Shown: positions 33,745 through 43,300, counted from the stretch's first letter. The stretch: DNA of 64,000 nt from JBFHRE01 sp041746105 (GCA_041746105.1 JBGTHP010000026.1:1-64000); one strand, 5' to 3'. Translations and numbers: made by a program. The notes: generated by a model from the letters alone, not told the origin.

Positions 33745-35523
33745 GTGGAGTACCAAGCCCTCTATCGAAAGTATCGGCCGCAGAGTTTCGAAGACGTCAT
33801 CGGTCAGAGCCATGTGACGACGACTTTGGCACGTGAAGTGGCAGAGGGCCACGTTGCCCACGCTTATCTGTTTGCCGGGCCCCGTGGCACCGGAAAGACC
33901 ACGAGCGCCCGCATCCTCGCCAAGGCGCTCAACTGTGAGGGTCGAGCGGCAGACGGATCCCCCGACAACACATGTTCTTCGTGCGTCGCAATCACCGAGG
34001 GATCTTCTCTCGACGTGATGGAACTCGACGCCGCCAGTCACAACTCGGTTGATGACATTCGCGACATGCGGGTGAGCGTCGCCACGGTGGCTTCCGCGGC
34101 AGGGGGCCGCCGGGTGTTCATTCTCGACGAGGCCCACATGCTCTCCAAAGCTGCAGGGAACGCACTCCTCAAGACGCTCGAAGAGCCTCCGGAACGGGTT
34201 CATTTCGTCCTCGCCACTACCGAGCCCTACAAGCTCCTCGATACGATCCGGAGCCGCACCCAACGATTCGACTTCCACGCGATCCCGATCGAGGCGATCG
34301 CAGCTCACCTCGCCAGGATCGCCGAGGCCGAAGGCTTCAAAACCGATCCAAATGCGCTCGTTGTTGTCGCCCGCCACGCGCAGGGCAGTGCCCGCGACTC
34401 GTTGAGTTTGCTCGAACAGGTTGCCGCCCTCGGGGGTGGGAAAGTCGATCTCAACGGGGTACACCGGGCTTTGGGACTGGCCGATAGTGACGCCTACGAC
34501 TCTCTGGTCAACGCGATTTCGGGCCAGGACGCCAAAATGGCACTGGAGCTCGTGGCGAAACTCGCCGGCCAGGGAGCGGACATGCGCCGCTTCACCTCGG
34601 AGGCAGTTGGCTTTTTCCGCGGTGTTTTTCTGGCCCACTACGCCCCGAATCTGGCCGAGGTGGCCGACGAATCGGAGGAAGTTCTCGCCTCGTGGCGGAA
34701 AGCAGCAAAACAGCTGTCTCCTTCGGAGGTCCTGCGCTCGGTTGATCTCCTCGGCGAAGCCTTGATAAAACTTCGTGAGGGACGTGAAGAGCGGCTCATG
34801 CTCGAACTGGCCCTGATCAAACTCACCAGGCCAGAAACCGCCGAGGATTATGGGGCCGTTGTCGCCAGGGTCGACCGGATGGAGCGAAGGCTTGCGAGCG
34901 GCGAGGTGGAGTCACGAGTCCAGCCACCGGCTGCCCAGAAGCACCCCGAGCCGAAGGCCGTGCCGGTCCCCGCACCGGAGCCGAAAGCGGCGCCGGTTTC
35001 AGCCCAATCTGTTGTCCAGAGTGAACCGGCAAACCGTGAGATCGTTGCGCCGGTCGCTCCGGCCGAAGTGGCGGGCCCGGCTACCGAACTCGATGTCACG
35101 CCCATTTCGACGGAGCAGTACCACGCAATTTGGCCGGAATTGTTTGGTGGGCTCAAGGACCTGCTCGGTTCCCGACGTTGGGCGCTATTTCGCGAGACCG
35201 AGCCGGGTGGCGCCTCCGGGACGACCCTCTTTGTCGACGTCCGTCACGAGTTCCACCTCGAGGCCCTCAAGAGCGATCCAACGGTGAGCAGTGTTGTCGC
35301 TACCAGAGCCGGCGATTTGCTCGGCCGGATCGTCCGCGTGGACTTCCGTTCGGCAGGAAACGGCTCGCCCGCGGCAAAGGATCCGACCGATTACGAGGTC
35401 GAAGATGTCTTGATCGACAAGGACCGATTGGTCGAGGTCGACGAGAATGCAACCGATCCCTTCAGACTGGTTCAGGACGCACTCGGGGGCGATCTGGTAG
35501 AAGAATTCGAGAGCGACGACTGA
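33745..35523 (+). CDS. dnaX: DNA polymerase III subunit gamma/tau
   Basis: This 592-aa protein starts with GTG. The AAA+ clamp-loader core has RPQSFEDVIGQSHVTTTLA, Walker A GPRGTGKTTSAR, a zinc-like Cys cluster (NCEG, TCSSC), Walker B VFILDEAHML and sensor TTEPYKLLDTIRSR. A Pro/Ala-rich linker (about 385-440) then a C-terminal domain (QYHAIWPELFGGLKD) follow, giving the tau form. It loads the sliding clamp in replication. The dnaX-ybaB-recR order is conserved in bacteria. Confidence 0.95.
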   Translation: MEYQALYRKYRPQSFEDVIGQSHVTTTLAREVAEGHVAHAYLFAGPRGTGKTTSARILAKALNCEGRAADGSPDNTCSSCVAITEGSSLDVMELDAASHNSVDDIRDMRVSVATVASAAGGRRVFILDEAHMLSKAAGNALLKTLEEPPERVHFVLATTEPYKLLDTIRSRTQRFDFHAIPIEAIAAHLARIAEAEGFKTDPNALVVVARHAQGSARDSLSLLEQVAALGGGKVDLNGVHRALGLADSDAYDSLVNAISGQDAKMALELVAKLAGQGADMRRFTSEAVGFFRGVFLAHYAPNLAEVADESEEVLASWRKAAKQLSPSEVLRSVDLLGEALIKLREGREERLMLELALIKLTRPETAEDYGAVVARVDRMERRLASGEVESRVQPPAAQKHPEPKAVPVPAPEPKAAPVSAQSVVQSEPANREIVAPVAPAEVAGPATELDVTPISTEQYHAIWPELFGGLKDLLGSRRWALFRETEPGGASGTTLFVDVRHEFHLEALKSDPTVSSVVATRAGDLLGRIVRVDFRSAGNGSPAAKDPTDYEVEDVLIDKDRLVEVDENATDPFRLVQDALGGDLVEEFESDD

Positions 35524-35590
35524 GCGGAGTGCGTCGGTGGGTTCGCCCGGCCCGGTACCCTGGCTCGCTCGCACCACAGGAGTTTCCACA

Positions 35591-35923
35591 ATGGCCCGCC
35601 CGCCCCAGCGCCAACCGAACATGCAACAGATCATGCGCCAGGCGCAGAAGATGCAGGAGGATCTGAGGGCGGCCCAGGCGGAAATGGCGGAGAAGGAGTT
35701 TGTGGGGACTTCCGGCGGCGGCGCCGTCACCGCCGTCGTCAAGGGCACCCAAGAGGTTCTGTCGGTGACGATCGATCCGGCGGTCATCGATCCAGAAGAC
35801 CCTGAAATGCTCGGAGATCTCGTGGTGGCGGCTGTCAACCAGGCGATGCGGCAGATCGTCGAAGTGGCCGATCAGCAGATGGGCTCGATGGGCATGGGTG
35901 GGATGGGAGGATTGTTCGGCTGA
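35591..35923 (+). CDS. ybaB: YbaB/EbfC nucleoid-associated protein
   Basis: This 110-aa protein has the YbaB pattern: a Gln/Met-rich coiled N-terminus (MQQIMRQAQKMQEDLRAAQA), FVGTSGGGAVTAVVKG and a methionine/glycine-rich tail (MGSMGMGGMGG). It binds DNA as a dimer. AGGAG lies 8 bp upstream of the ATG at 35591. Its stop overlaps the recR start by one base. Confidence 0.93.
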   Translation: MARPPQRQPNMQQIMRQAQKMQEDLRAAQAEMAEKEFVGTSGGGAVTAVVKGTQEVLSVTIDPAVIDPEDPEMLGDLVVAAVNQAMRQIVEVADQQMGSMGMGGMGGLFG

Positions 35924-36516
35924 TGTTCGATGGTCCGCTCCAGCGGTTGATCGACGACCTATCCCGGCTTCCGGGGGTAGGACGAAAGTCGGCGCAGAGA
36001 ATCGCATTTCATCTGCTCAGCATCGAGGACACCGATGCGCGCCGTCTCGGCCAGTTGATTCTCGATCTGAGAGACCAGGTCCGCCATTGCAGCAGGTGTT
36101 TCAACGTCACCGCCGCCGAGGAGTGCTCCATTTGTCGGGACCCGAGACGTGACCAGTCAGTGCTGTGTGTCGTCGAGCGTCCTCAGGACATCATCGTCGT
36201 GGAGCGCACGCAGGAGTTCCGCGGCAGGTATCACGTACTCGGAGGTTCTCTTTCGCCGATCTCAGGGATCGGACCCGCCCAATTGCGGATTCCTGAATTG
36301 CGATCTCGTGTCGGCGAGGAGCAGGTCAAAGAGTTGATCGTGGCGACCAACCCGACCGTCGAAGGCGACACAACAGCAATGTATCTGGCTCGCGAGTTCA
36401 AACCGATTGGTGTCAAAGTGACGCGGTTGGCCAGCGGCCTCCCGGTCGGAGGTGATCTGGATTACGCAGATGAGCTGACACTGGGCCGGGCGCTCACCGG
36501 GAGGATGGAGCTCTGA
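35923..36516 (+). CDS. recR: Recombination protein RecR
   Basis: This 197-aa protein has the complete RecR set: a helix-hairpin-helix at the start (LIDDLSRLPGVGRKSAQRIA), the zinc finger C-x2-C-x8-C-x2-C (HCSRC, ECSIC), and a Toprim domain with LCVVERPQDI and YHVLGGSLSPISGIGP. The C-terminal Walker-B-like end is VTRLASGLPVGGDLDYADE. It works with RecO/RecF in gap repair. Translationally coupled to ybaB. Confidence 0.96.
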   Translation: MFDGPLQRLIDDLSRLPGVGRKSAQRIAFHLLSIEDTDARRLGQLILDLRDQVRHCSRCFNVTAAEECSICRDPRRDQSVLCVVERPQDIIVVERTQEFRGRYHVLGGSLSPISGIGPAQLRIPELRSRVGEEQVKELIVATNPTVEGDTTAMYLAREFKPIGVKVTRLASGLPVGGDLDYADELTLGRALTGRMEL

Positions 36517-36604
36517 CCACAAATCCGCCGTGATTCTCCCCTTGAAGGGCGTCCGCGGCTTGGGTGTCGATCCGGGTTCCCATGCAGGCTCTAACCTCGC
36601 ATGC

Positions 36605-37243
36605 GTGCAACACGTGGTCTGGGACTGGAACGGGACACTTTTCGATGATCTTCATATCGTGGTTGAGGCGGTGAACTCGGGCATAGCCGCTCTGGGTGCC
36701 GGCCCCATCACCCTCGACGACTACCGAGACCATTACACCCGTCCCGTCAAAGTGTTTTACGACAGCCTTTTCGGGAGGATCCTCGACGATGACGAGTGGC
36801 ATCGTCTGGATCACCTGTTTCATCAGGGCTACCGGGACCTTCTCGAACATGCAGTGCTGCGTCGGGACGCGGCCGAGGCGCTCCGAGCGGTCAGAGCCGA
36901 ATCGGTGGGCCAATCGCTCCTTTCGATGTTCCCCCATGACGAGCTCATTCCCCTGGTGGAGCGGCTCGGCGCGACCGAGTTCTTTGACAGAATCGATGGA
37001 CTCAGGGGAACGGCGGGCGACACCAAAGCGGCCTACCTCGAAGCACATCTGGCGGAGTTGATCGGCGCAATCGACCCGGCCGATGTCCTGGTGGTCGGAG
37101 ATACGCCCGACGACGCTCTCGCCGCCCAACATGTCGGAGCGCGGTGCGTTCTGATCGACAGTGGCGGTCACCACCGCCACCATCTGACTGGACTGGGCGT
37201 ACCAGTGGTGACAAGCCTGTTGGAAGCACTCGACTTCGGTTGA
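36605..37243 (+). CDS. HAD-family phosphatase
   Basis: This 212-aa protein starts with GTG at 36605, with the HAD motif I immediately after: VVWDWNGTLFDD (D-x-N-GT, the Asn replacing the second Asp). A helical cap follows (YRDHYTRPVKVFYDSLFG), then motif III GDTKAAYL and motif IV VLVVGDTPDDALAAQ. It resembles phosphoglycolate-phosphatase-like proteins. The D-x-N instead of D-x-D suggests altered chemistry or a phosphatase of the Asn subgroup. It ends one base before the convergent lipoprotein gene. Confidence 0.8.
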   Translation: MQHVVWDWNGTLFDDLHIVVEAVNSGIAALGAGPITLDDYRDHYTRPVKVFYDSLFGRILDDDEWHRLDHLFHQGYRDLLEHAVLRRDAAEALRAVRAESVGQSLLSMFPHDELIPLVERLGATEFFDRIDGLRGTAGDTKAAYLEAHLAELIGAIDPADVLVVGDTPDDALAAQHVGARCVLIDSGGHHRHHLTGLGVPVVTSLLEALDFG

Positions 37244-37244
37244 T

Positions 37245-38069
37245 TCAACCGACGGTGCCACACCCGGCTTGGTGGGGATATAGGTAACGGATCACCATCG
37301 TGTACGTAGCCGCTTCGTCGGTCCAGGTGGTAGCGGCGTTGGCTTTGTCGAAAACCTCGAGCGCCTTCGCCGCGGTTTCTCCATCCAGTGCAACACAGCG
37401 CCAGCTCGCTCCGGCGTCGACCATGTCGGCGAAGGGGGCTTCGAGCGGCCAGGGCTGTTCGTTCTCGAACTGGGGATCCATCGGGATCTCACGCACACCA
37501 GCCAGAACTTCAATCCGCTCTGGCTGGTAGTGGGGTCCAGGCTCGCCCTGGCCTATTGCCAGATGGAGCCGTTGCACCAATTCGTTGAGCAGAGCGACCC
37601 TGACGTCGAGGTTTTGGGTGTCGAGCCCGAGCGCATAGACCGAGAACTCGTGAGCCGAGTCGTCGTAAAAGGTCACAACCGTGTCAGGGGCATCGGCAAT
37701 CTGGTTCATGGCGTGGTCGACTCGCTCTTTGGTGATGTCGGCCATTCCGATGTCCTCGATGTACTGCAAGATCTCATCGAGCGCCTGACCCGAAATGACG
37801 GCAGACTGAACGGCCGGTAGAAGTCTTCCCGGAAACTCCATGGTCATCATCCCAGGGCCGTAGAGCGTGCCATCACTCATCAAGACGAACACTGGCATTC
37901 GTCCGATCGAGAACTCGATGGGCACAAACCCGCCCTCCTCACGCACTTCGAGTACCACTCTGACAGGCCCCTCTTCACTGATGGCCTCTGTCGTCTCGGA
38001 AAATTCTTGTCCACCACAGGCGGCGAACGCCAACACGAGTATCGATAAAAGAGTCGTTCTCATGGACAT
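37245..38069 (-). CDS. Lipoprotein of unknown function
   Basis: This 274-aa protein has a lipoprotein signal (LLSILVLAFAACGG, Cys18). After an acidic linker comes a beta-rich domain (FVLMSDGTLYGPGMMTMEFP, VVTFYDDSAHEFSVYALGLD). The C-terminal third has a second domain with WRCVALDGETAAKALEVF and a single late Cys (AGCGT). Three Cys in total after the lipobox may form a disulfide. No known family. It is divergent from the crotonase fusion gene. Confidence 0.65.
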   Translation of the reverse strand: MSMRTTLLSILVLAFAACGGQEFSETTEAISEEGPVRVVLEVREEGGFVPIEFSIGRMPVFVLMSDGTLYGPGMMTMEFPGRLLPAVQSAVISGQALDEILQYIEDIGMADITKERVDHAMNQIADAPDTVVTFYDDSAHEFSVYALGLDTQNLDVRVALLNELVQRLHLAIGQGEPGPHYQPERIEVLAGVREIPMDPQFENEQPWPLEAPFADMVDAGASWRCVALDGETAAKALEVFDKANAATTWTDEAATYTMVIRYLYPHQAGCGTVG

Positions 38070-38220
38070 ATGACGCTGCCACGATCCGGCGGGTTCCTAT
38101 GAACTGCGCGACCGTGAAGACGGCGGGCACGTTGGTGGTGAGAGGAGGTAGTTGCAGAGAATCATCCCTGGACCATCGGCGTTCTTGTGCCATGCTGGTG
38201 AGCAGAGGTTCTTTGAATTT

Positions 38221-39729
38221 ATGAGCGTTGACTACGAACAACGCGGTCGTGTGGCCGTCATCACCATTGATCGCCCCGAGCGTCGTAATGCAATAGATGC
38301 CAAGACGGCGACCGAACTCTATGAGGCCTGGATGGCCTTCGACGCCGATGGCGAGGTCGATGTGGCGGTCCTGACCGGCTCTGGCGATGTGTTCTCGGCC
38401 GGCGCCGATCTCAAGAGTTTTGACCTGATCGACCGCCCTGAAGGCTTTCTCGGGTTCACCCGGGTGACCGTGTCCAAACCGACCATTGCCGCGATCGAGG
38501 GATACTGCGTGGCGGGTGGACTGGAAATGGCGTTGTGGTGCGACCTGCGGGTCAGTGGTGAGGGCGCGACCTTTGGATGTTTTGAACGCCGTTTCGGGGT
38601 ACCGCTGGTTGACGGTGGTACCCAGAGACTCCCCCGGATCGTCGGCCAGGGTTTGGCTTTGGAGCTGATATTGACCGGTCGCCCCGTTGATGCGGCCGAA
38701 GCCCACGCGATTGGTTTGGTCAATGCCGTTGTGGATGACGGCATGGCCTTGGCCGCAGCGATCGACATCGCCGAACGTATCGCCCAGTTCCCGCAAGCCA
38801 CCGTGCGTTCCGACCGGCGTGCGCTCTACGAGGGCATGGGGCTGTCCGAGGATGAGGGCCTTGCCCTGGAGCGGATTCGTGGCATGGAGGTATGGGAGAC
38901 GGCAAAACGAGGAGCCGATCGTTTCGGCTCCGGTGCCGGACGTGGTGGGAAGCTGGTGGGATGGCTCAGCGCCGTGAAGCAGGCGAATTCGGAGGCTGAA
39001 CGGGTTCCTGACCCGGATACACGGCCGGTAGATCACCTCACCGACGCCGAAACGGAGGTTTCCGTCGGCGACTCCGGCGTGGATCCGGTTTCGGTCGACG
39101 ATGCCCCCCATGCCGTGGTCGTTGCCGTTCCCGAACTCCACACGATCTGGGGACTTCCGCCTGCGGCCTCTGGGCGGCCGGTCTTGGTGATCGGCGCCGA
39201 CGGTCCTGTCGACGCCGAAACCGAAGCCCACGTCGAACGGCTCGCCAACGCCGGCTTTTTGACCGTCGCGGTCGACCTTCCCGCTTTTGCAAACTCCCCG
39301 CCACATTCGATCGCATCTGGTGTTCAGGCAGCGATCGATCGATTGCTGCGCCATCCGGCGGCCGCCGGCGACGGACCGGCGCTCGTCGGTTTTGGTCGCG
39401 GTGGCGGCGTCGCTCTGTGGTATTCCACGGTTGATCCCAGGATCAGGGTGGTCGCGGCATATGCAGGCCGGCTCCCAAGCACCTCGTTCACGCCGAACTT
39501 TCCGCAATCGCGGGCGGCCTACATCGGTCATTACGCAAAAGACGACAAGTCGGTCGACTGGCACTATGCCTATGACCTAGAGATGACCTTGCGCGATCGG
39601 GGCGTTGACGCAACTTTCAACATCTACCCGAAGATGAGCGCCGACTTCTACTCGCTTGTTGGTGAACCGGCGCCAGGCGCCGAGATGGCATTCCGGCGAA
39701 CGGTGTCATTGCTTTCGAGGACATTGTGA
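38221..39729 (+). CDS. Crotonase fused to degenerate dienelactone-hydrolase-like domain
   Basis: This 502-aa protein has two domains. Residues 1-255 are an enoyl-CoA hydratase: RPERRNAIDA, oxyanion FSAGADLKSF and AGGLEMALWCDLR. The first Glu is in CFERRFGVP and the second in LALELILTG, so the hydratase looks active. A linker (about 256-315) leads to a DLH-like alpha/beta domain with VLVIGADGPVD and VGFGRGGGVALWY. In that domain the nucleophile Cys is Gly, and the C-terminal His region reads MSADFYS. The second domain keeps the fold but not the chemistry and may bind an acyl-CoA product. Start at 38221; no strong ribosome-binding site. Confidence 0.82.
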   Translation: MSVDYEQRGRVAVITIDRPERRNAIDAKTATELYEAWMAFDADGEVDVAVLTGSGDVFSAGADLKSFDLIDRPEGFLGFTRVTVSKPTIAAIEGYCVAGGLEMALWCDLRVSGEGATFGCFERRFGVPLVDGGTQRLPRIVGQGLALELILTGRPVDAAEAHAIGLVNAVVDDGMALAAAIDIAERIAQFPQATVRSDRRALYEGMGLSEDEGLALERIRGMEVWETAKRGADRFGSGAGRGGKLVGWLSAVKQANSEAERVPDPDTRPVDHLTDAETEVSVGDSGVDPVSVDDAPHAVVVAVPELHTIWGLPPAASGRPVLVIGADGPVDAETEAHVERLANAGFLTVAVDLPAFANSPPHSIASGVQAAIDRLLRHPAAAGDGPALVGFGRGGGVALWYSTVDPRIRVVAAYAGRLPSTSFTPNFPQSRAAYIGHYAKDDKSVDWHYAYDLEMTLRDRGVDATFNIYPKMSADFYSLVGEPAPGAEMAFRRTVSLLSRTL

Positions 39730-39768
39730 GCAGCTTGGTTTGTTCGCACGGACCGGTAGCCTGCTGAC

Positions 39769-40602
39769 ATGGACGACTTGGTTTGGGAGGAACGCCCGGT
39801 CCTGTTGAGACCGGCAGCGGTCATTGCGTTCGAAGGATGGGGTGACGCCGGAGGATCCGCCTCTGGCGCGGCGGAGGTGTTGTTGGACCAGCTCGCCGGA
39901 TTCCGTTTTGCCCGAATCGAGTCGGAGCGGTTTTTCGACTTCCAGGCGACCCGTCCCCTCATCGAACTGGACGAAACCGGTACCCGCAGCATCGACTGGC
40001 CCGACACCGAGTTTCATGCGGTGTCCACGGCCGATCGCGATCTGGTGGTCATCACCGGGGTCGAACCCCATGCGATGTGGAAAACATATTGTTCGGGGGT
40101 GGTCGAGGTCTTGCGAGCGTTGGGAGTCGAGGAGGTTGTCACACTGGGTGCGTTCATCGGTGAGGTCCCTCATTCTTTACCCGTCCCCCTGATCGGGGTG
40201 AGCAATCAACCCGACCTCCTGGACGAACACAACCTGCTCGCCTCGGGATACGAGGGGCCAACGGGAATCATCGGGGTCCTCAACTCGCTACTCGCAGAGG
40301 AAGGCTTCACCGTTCTCAGCGTCTGGGCCGCCGTTCCCCATTATCTGACCAGCCAGGACTATCCGCCCGGGGCTCTTGCCCTCCTCGACAAGGTCTTGGA
40401 TTTTGTCGGCGTTGGCCTTGATCGATCCGATTTGGTGGAGGCCGCACAGGACTTCAAGCGGGAGGTGGACGAGGCGATCGACGACCCAGAGATGCGTTCT
40501 TATGTGTCCGAGTTGGAGACGCAGGCTTTGGTCGAAGAGGGCGGAAACGACCCTGGCGAGCAGTTACTCGACGAGATCGAGCGCTTTCTCCGCGATTCCT
40601 AG
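39769..40602 (+). CDS. PAC2-family protein
   Basis: This 277-aa protein matches the actinobacterial PAC2 (proteasome assembly chaperone-like) family: ERPVLLRPAAVIAFEGWGDA at the start, with EVVTLGAFIGEVPHSLPVP, GPTGIIGVLNSLLAEEGF and SVWAAVPHYL. These proteins are found widely in actinomycetes and are linked by family to proteasome maturation; the bacterial role is not settled. It is close to the fusion gene, 40 bp after it. Confidence 0.88.
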   Translation: MDDLVWEERPVLLRPAAVIAFEGWGDAGGSASGAAEVLLDQLAGFRFARIESERFFDFQATRPLIELDETGTRSIDWPDTEFHAVSTADRDLVVITGVEPHAMWKTYCSGVVEVLRALGVEEVVTLGAFIGEVPHSLPVPLIGVSNQPDLLDEHNLLASGYEGPTGIIGVLNSLLAEEGFTVLSVWAAVPHYLTSQDYPPGALALLDKVLDFVGVGLDRSDLVEAAQDFKREVDEAIDDPEMRSYVSELETQALVEEGGNDPGEQLLDEIERFLRDS

Positions 40603-42767
40603 ATGGCCGGCCTGTAGCGCCGCAGCCTGAGGCTGTTGGTCACGACTGAAACAGACGAGAACGCCATCGCCCCCGCCGCCACCATGGGATTGAGCAACCC
40701 GGCCGCCGCCAACGGAATCGCTGCCACGTTGTAGAAGAACGCCCAGAACAGGTTTTGTCGAATCGTTGAAAAGGTGCGACGCGCCAGATCCATGGCAGTC
40801 GGCACCAATGCCGGATTTCCTGTCAGGAGGACGATGTCGCCCGCTTCGATGGCGACATCGGTTCCGGTGCCTATGGCTATCCCGAGGTCGGCCTGAGTCA
40901 GGGCAGGTGCGTCGTTGATGCCGTCGCCGACGAAGGCCACGGTCTTGCCGGCGGATTGAAACTCGGCCACCTTGGCGCTCTTGTCACCCGGTAGGACTTC
41001 TGCAATGACCTCGGTGATCCCGACTTCGGCTGCGATCGTGTTGGCGGTGGAGTGATTGTCTCCGGTGATCATTGCCGTCGCGACCCCCATGTCCTGCAAG
41101 GCGGACACGGCTGACCTTGCTTGGGGGCGCAGTGCATCTGCCACGGCGATCGCCCCGCGGGCCGATCCGTCCCAACCGCCGAGAAACGCCGTCTTCCCTT
41201 CTCGCTCGAGCCGGTCCATCTCTGCGCCGAGCTCGCCGTCGAGTGTGAGTCCGTTCTCGTCCATAAAACGGCGGGAACCCACAACTACCCGTGTACCGGC
41301 AACGACGCCAACTACGCCGCGACCGCTGTGCGACACAAAATCCTCCACCGTGAGCAGAGTGTGACCGCGTTCTTCTGCCCCAAGGGCAACCGCTCGCCCG
41401 ATCGGGTGCTCGGAGGCTGCCTCGAGCGAGGCCATCCTCAAAAGCAGTTCGTCGGTGTCTGGGCCGATGACGTCGGTGAGCACCATCATGCCTTGAGTGA
41501 GGGTCCCGGTTTTGTCGAACACGACGATGTCGATGCCGCGCGACCTTTCAAAAACCTCCGCTCTCTTGAAGAGCACGCCCAACTCGGCGCCGCGAGCGCT
41601 TCCGACCATGATTGCGGTGGGTGTTGCCAGCCCTAGGGCACATGGACAGGCGATGATGAGAACTGCCACCGCCACCGCCATCGCCTCCGAAAGCGGGTAA
41701 CCGAGACTCAGCCAGATTCCGAGCGTGGCCACGGCGATAACGATCACGGTCGGCACGAATACCGCAGACACCCTGTCGGCGAGCTTCTGGATCGGTGCCT
41801 TGGAGGCCTGAGCCTCTTCGACGAGGGCGACGATTCGGGCAAGCGCCGTTTCTGCGCCAACCTGACTGGCAGTCACCAAAAGACGACCGTCCTGGTTCAT
41901 GGTGGCCCCATACACGAGATCACCTTCGATCTTCCCAACAGGCCGCGATTCGCCTGTGAGCATCGACTCATCGACCGTTGACGACCCGTCCGTAACGACG
42001 CCGTCGGTCGGAATTTTTTCTCCAGGGCGTACGACCATGATGTCGCCCGGTAGCAATTGGTCGGCCGGGACGATGACCTCGCCTCCATCCCGTAGGACCG
42101 TGGCCTGTTTGGCTCCCAATTCGAGGAGCCTGGTGATTGCAGACGAGGCCCGCCCCTTCGAGCGCGCCTCGAACGCCTTGCCCAGTGTGATCAATGCGAC
42201 GATGACCGCAGCCGTCTCGAAGTAGACGTGTTCGCCTGAGAAAAACGCCCAAACCGAATAGATATAGGCACTCGCCGTCCCCAACGAGATCAGGGTGTCC
42301 ATCGACGCACCCAGTGTCCGCAACTGCCTCACTGCCACCTGGTGAAATGGCGCGCCGATCCACCAGACCACCGGTGTGCTCAGCGCCCACTGAATCGCCA
42401 TGTTCTGTTGTGACATCGATCCGAACATGGCGAGAAGCATCGTGGGAAGTGCCAGCGTCAGGGCAAACCAGAATCGTCGCCATTGCAGACGCTCTTCTTC
42501 GGTGTACACGTCCACCATGCTGCGACGCTCCGCATTCGGCATTACGACCCTGATGTCGTAGCCGATCTTTTGGACCGCGGCCCTAAGCTCGTCTGGCTCC
42601 ACCCCATCCGAAACCCGGACCCTTGCCTGACCACCGGCGAAGTTCACCGAGGCGGCGTCGACACCTTCCTGTTTTCCCAGAACGCGTTCGATCCGTGCGG
42701 CACACGCCGCACATGTCATGCCGTCGACATCGAAGACGAGTTGGGGTTCGGTGCTGGTCTTGGTCAC
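40599..42767 (-). CDS. copA: Copper-exporting P-type ATPase
   Basis: This 722-aa P1B-ATPase has one N-terminal metal-binding domain (MTCAAC, C19 and C22), then eight helices with the channel motif CPCALG, the phosphorylation motif DKTGTLTQG, TGDNHSTA and GDGINDAPAL. It exports Cu(I) from the cytoplasm using ATP. It starts inside the stop of the copZ-like gene (ATGA overlap), and csoR is the first gene of the set. Confidence 0.95.
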   Translation of the reverse strand: MTKTSTEPQLVFDVDGMTCAACAARIERVLGKQEGVDAASVNFAGGQARVRVSDGVEPDELRAAVQKIGYDIRVVMPNAERRSMVDVYTEEERLQWRRFWFALTLALPTMLLAMFGSMSQQNMAIQWALSTPVVWWIGAPFHQVAVRQLRTLGASMDTLISLGTASAYIYSVWAFFSGEHVYFETAAVIVALITLGKAFEARSKGRASSAITRLLELGAKQATVLRDGGEVIVPADQLLPGDIMVVRPGEKIPTDGVVTDGSSTVDESMLTGESRPVGKIEGDLVYGATMNQDGRLLVTASQVGAETALARIVALVEEAQASKAPIQKLADRVSAVFVPTVIVIAVATLGIWLSLGYPLSEAMAVAVAVLIIACPCALGLATPTAIMVGSARGAELGVLFKRAEVFERSRGIDIVVFDKTGTLTQGMMVLTDVIGPDTDELLLRMASLEAASEHPIGRAVALGAEERGHTLLTVEDFVSHSGRGVVGVVAGTRVVVGSRRFMDENGLTLDGELGAEMDRLEREGKTAFLGGWDGSARGAIAVADALRPQARSAVSALQDMGVATAMITGDNHSTANTIAAEVGITEVIAEVLPGDKSAKVAEFQSAGKTVAFVGDGINDAPALTQADLGIAIGTGTDVAIEAGDIVLLTGNPALVPTAMDLARRTFSTIRQNLFWAFFYNVAAIPLAAAGLLNPMVAAGAMAFSSVSVVTNSLRLRRYRPAI

Positions 42768-42976
42768 GGTCGGGCTACGTCGTATCCCTGGTCTTCAATG
42801 GCGTCGATGATCGCGTCGAGCGATAAGACGTTGTCGTCAAAAGACACGGCGACAGTCTTCGGGTCGATTTCGACCTCGACGATCTTGATGCCGTCGAGAG
42901 TGCCAATTGCGCCCTCGATCGACGCCTTGCAATGGTCACAAGAGATCGTGGGCACGGAAAGGGTGATGTCGGTCAT
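42764..42976 (-). CDS. copZ: CopZ-like copper chaperone
   Basis: This 70-aa protein is a single heavy-metal-associated domain with the metal motif SCDHC (C13, C16) in the family position. It probably hands Cu(I) to the ATPase encoded downstream. Both ends overlap the neighbours by 4 bp, so csoR, copZ and copA are translated as one unit. Confidence 0.92.
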   Translation of the reverse strand: MTDITLSVPTISCDHCKASIEGAIGTLDGIKIVEVEIDPKTVAVSFDDNVLSLDAIIDAIEDQGYDVARP

Positions 42977-43269
42977 AACGCTTCCTCATTGGTCGGGCCG
43001 GTGACGGCAGCGGTGTATTTCAGGGTTTCCATCAATTCGTCCACGATTTCGGCGCCGCGGCCGTCGGCCATGGCATGGGTGACGCATGTTTCGAGATGGT
43101 TCTGGAGAAGCACCCTGTTGACTCGTTCCAGCGAAGCTTGAAGTGCAGAGATCTGCTTCATCACTTCTGGGCAGTAGCGCTCCTCGTCCACCATTCCGAT
43201 GACGCCATCGAGGTGGCCTCTGACCGTTTTGAGCCGGTTGAGGGCAGCCTTCTTGTGGAGTTCTTTCAT
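42973..43269 (-). CDS. csoR: CsoR-family copper-sensing repressor
   Basis: From the ATG at 43269 it is 98 aa, all helical, with the Cu(I) ligands C33, H58 and C62 in the exact CsoR pattern (RYCPEVM, NHLETCV). The start at 43305 adds a sequence with no homology. An 8-3-8 palindrome just upstream is its likely operator. It should repress the three-gene copper operon until Cu(I) binds. Confidence 0.93.
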   Translation of the reverse strand: MKELHKKAALNRLKTVRGHLDGVIGMVDEERYCPEVMKQISALQASLERVNRVLLQNHLETCVTHAMADGRGAEIVDELMETLKYTAAVTGPTNEEAL

Positions 43270-43281
43270 CGCTCTGACGCT

Positions 43282-43300
43282 ACCCCACCGGGGGTGGGGT
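43282..43300. promoter_or_regulatory. CsoR operator
   Basis: ACCCCACC and GGTGGGGT form a perfect 8-bp inverted repeat with a 3-bp centre, 13 bp upstream of the csoR start. CsoR sites are GC-rich dyads with TACCCC/GGGGTA arms, as here. It overlaps the likely promoter of csoR-copZ-copA. Confidence 0.72.
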
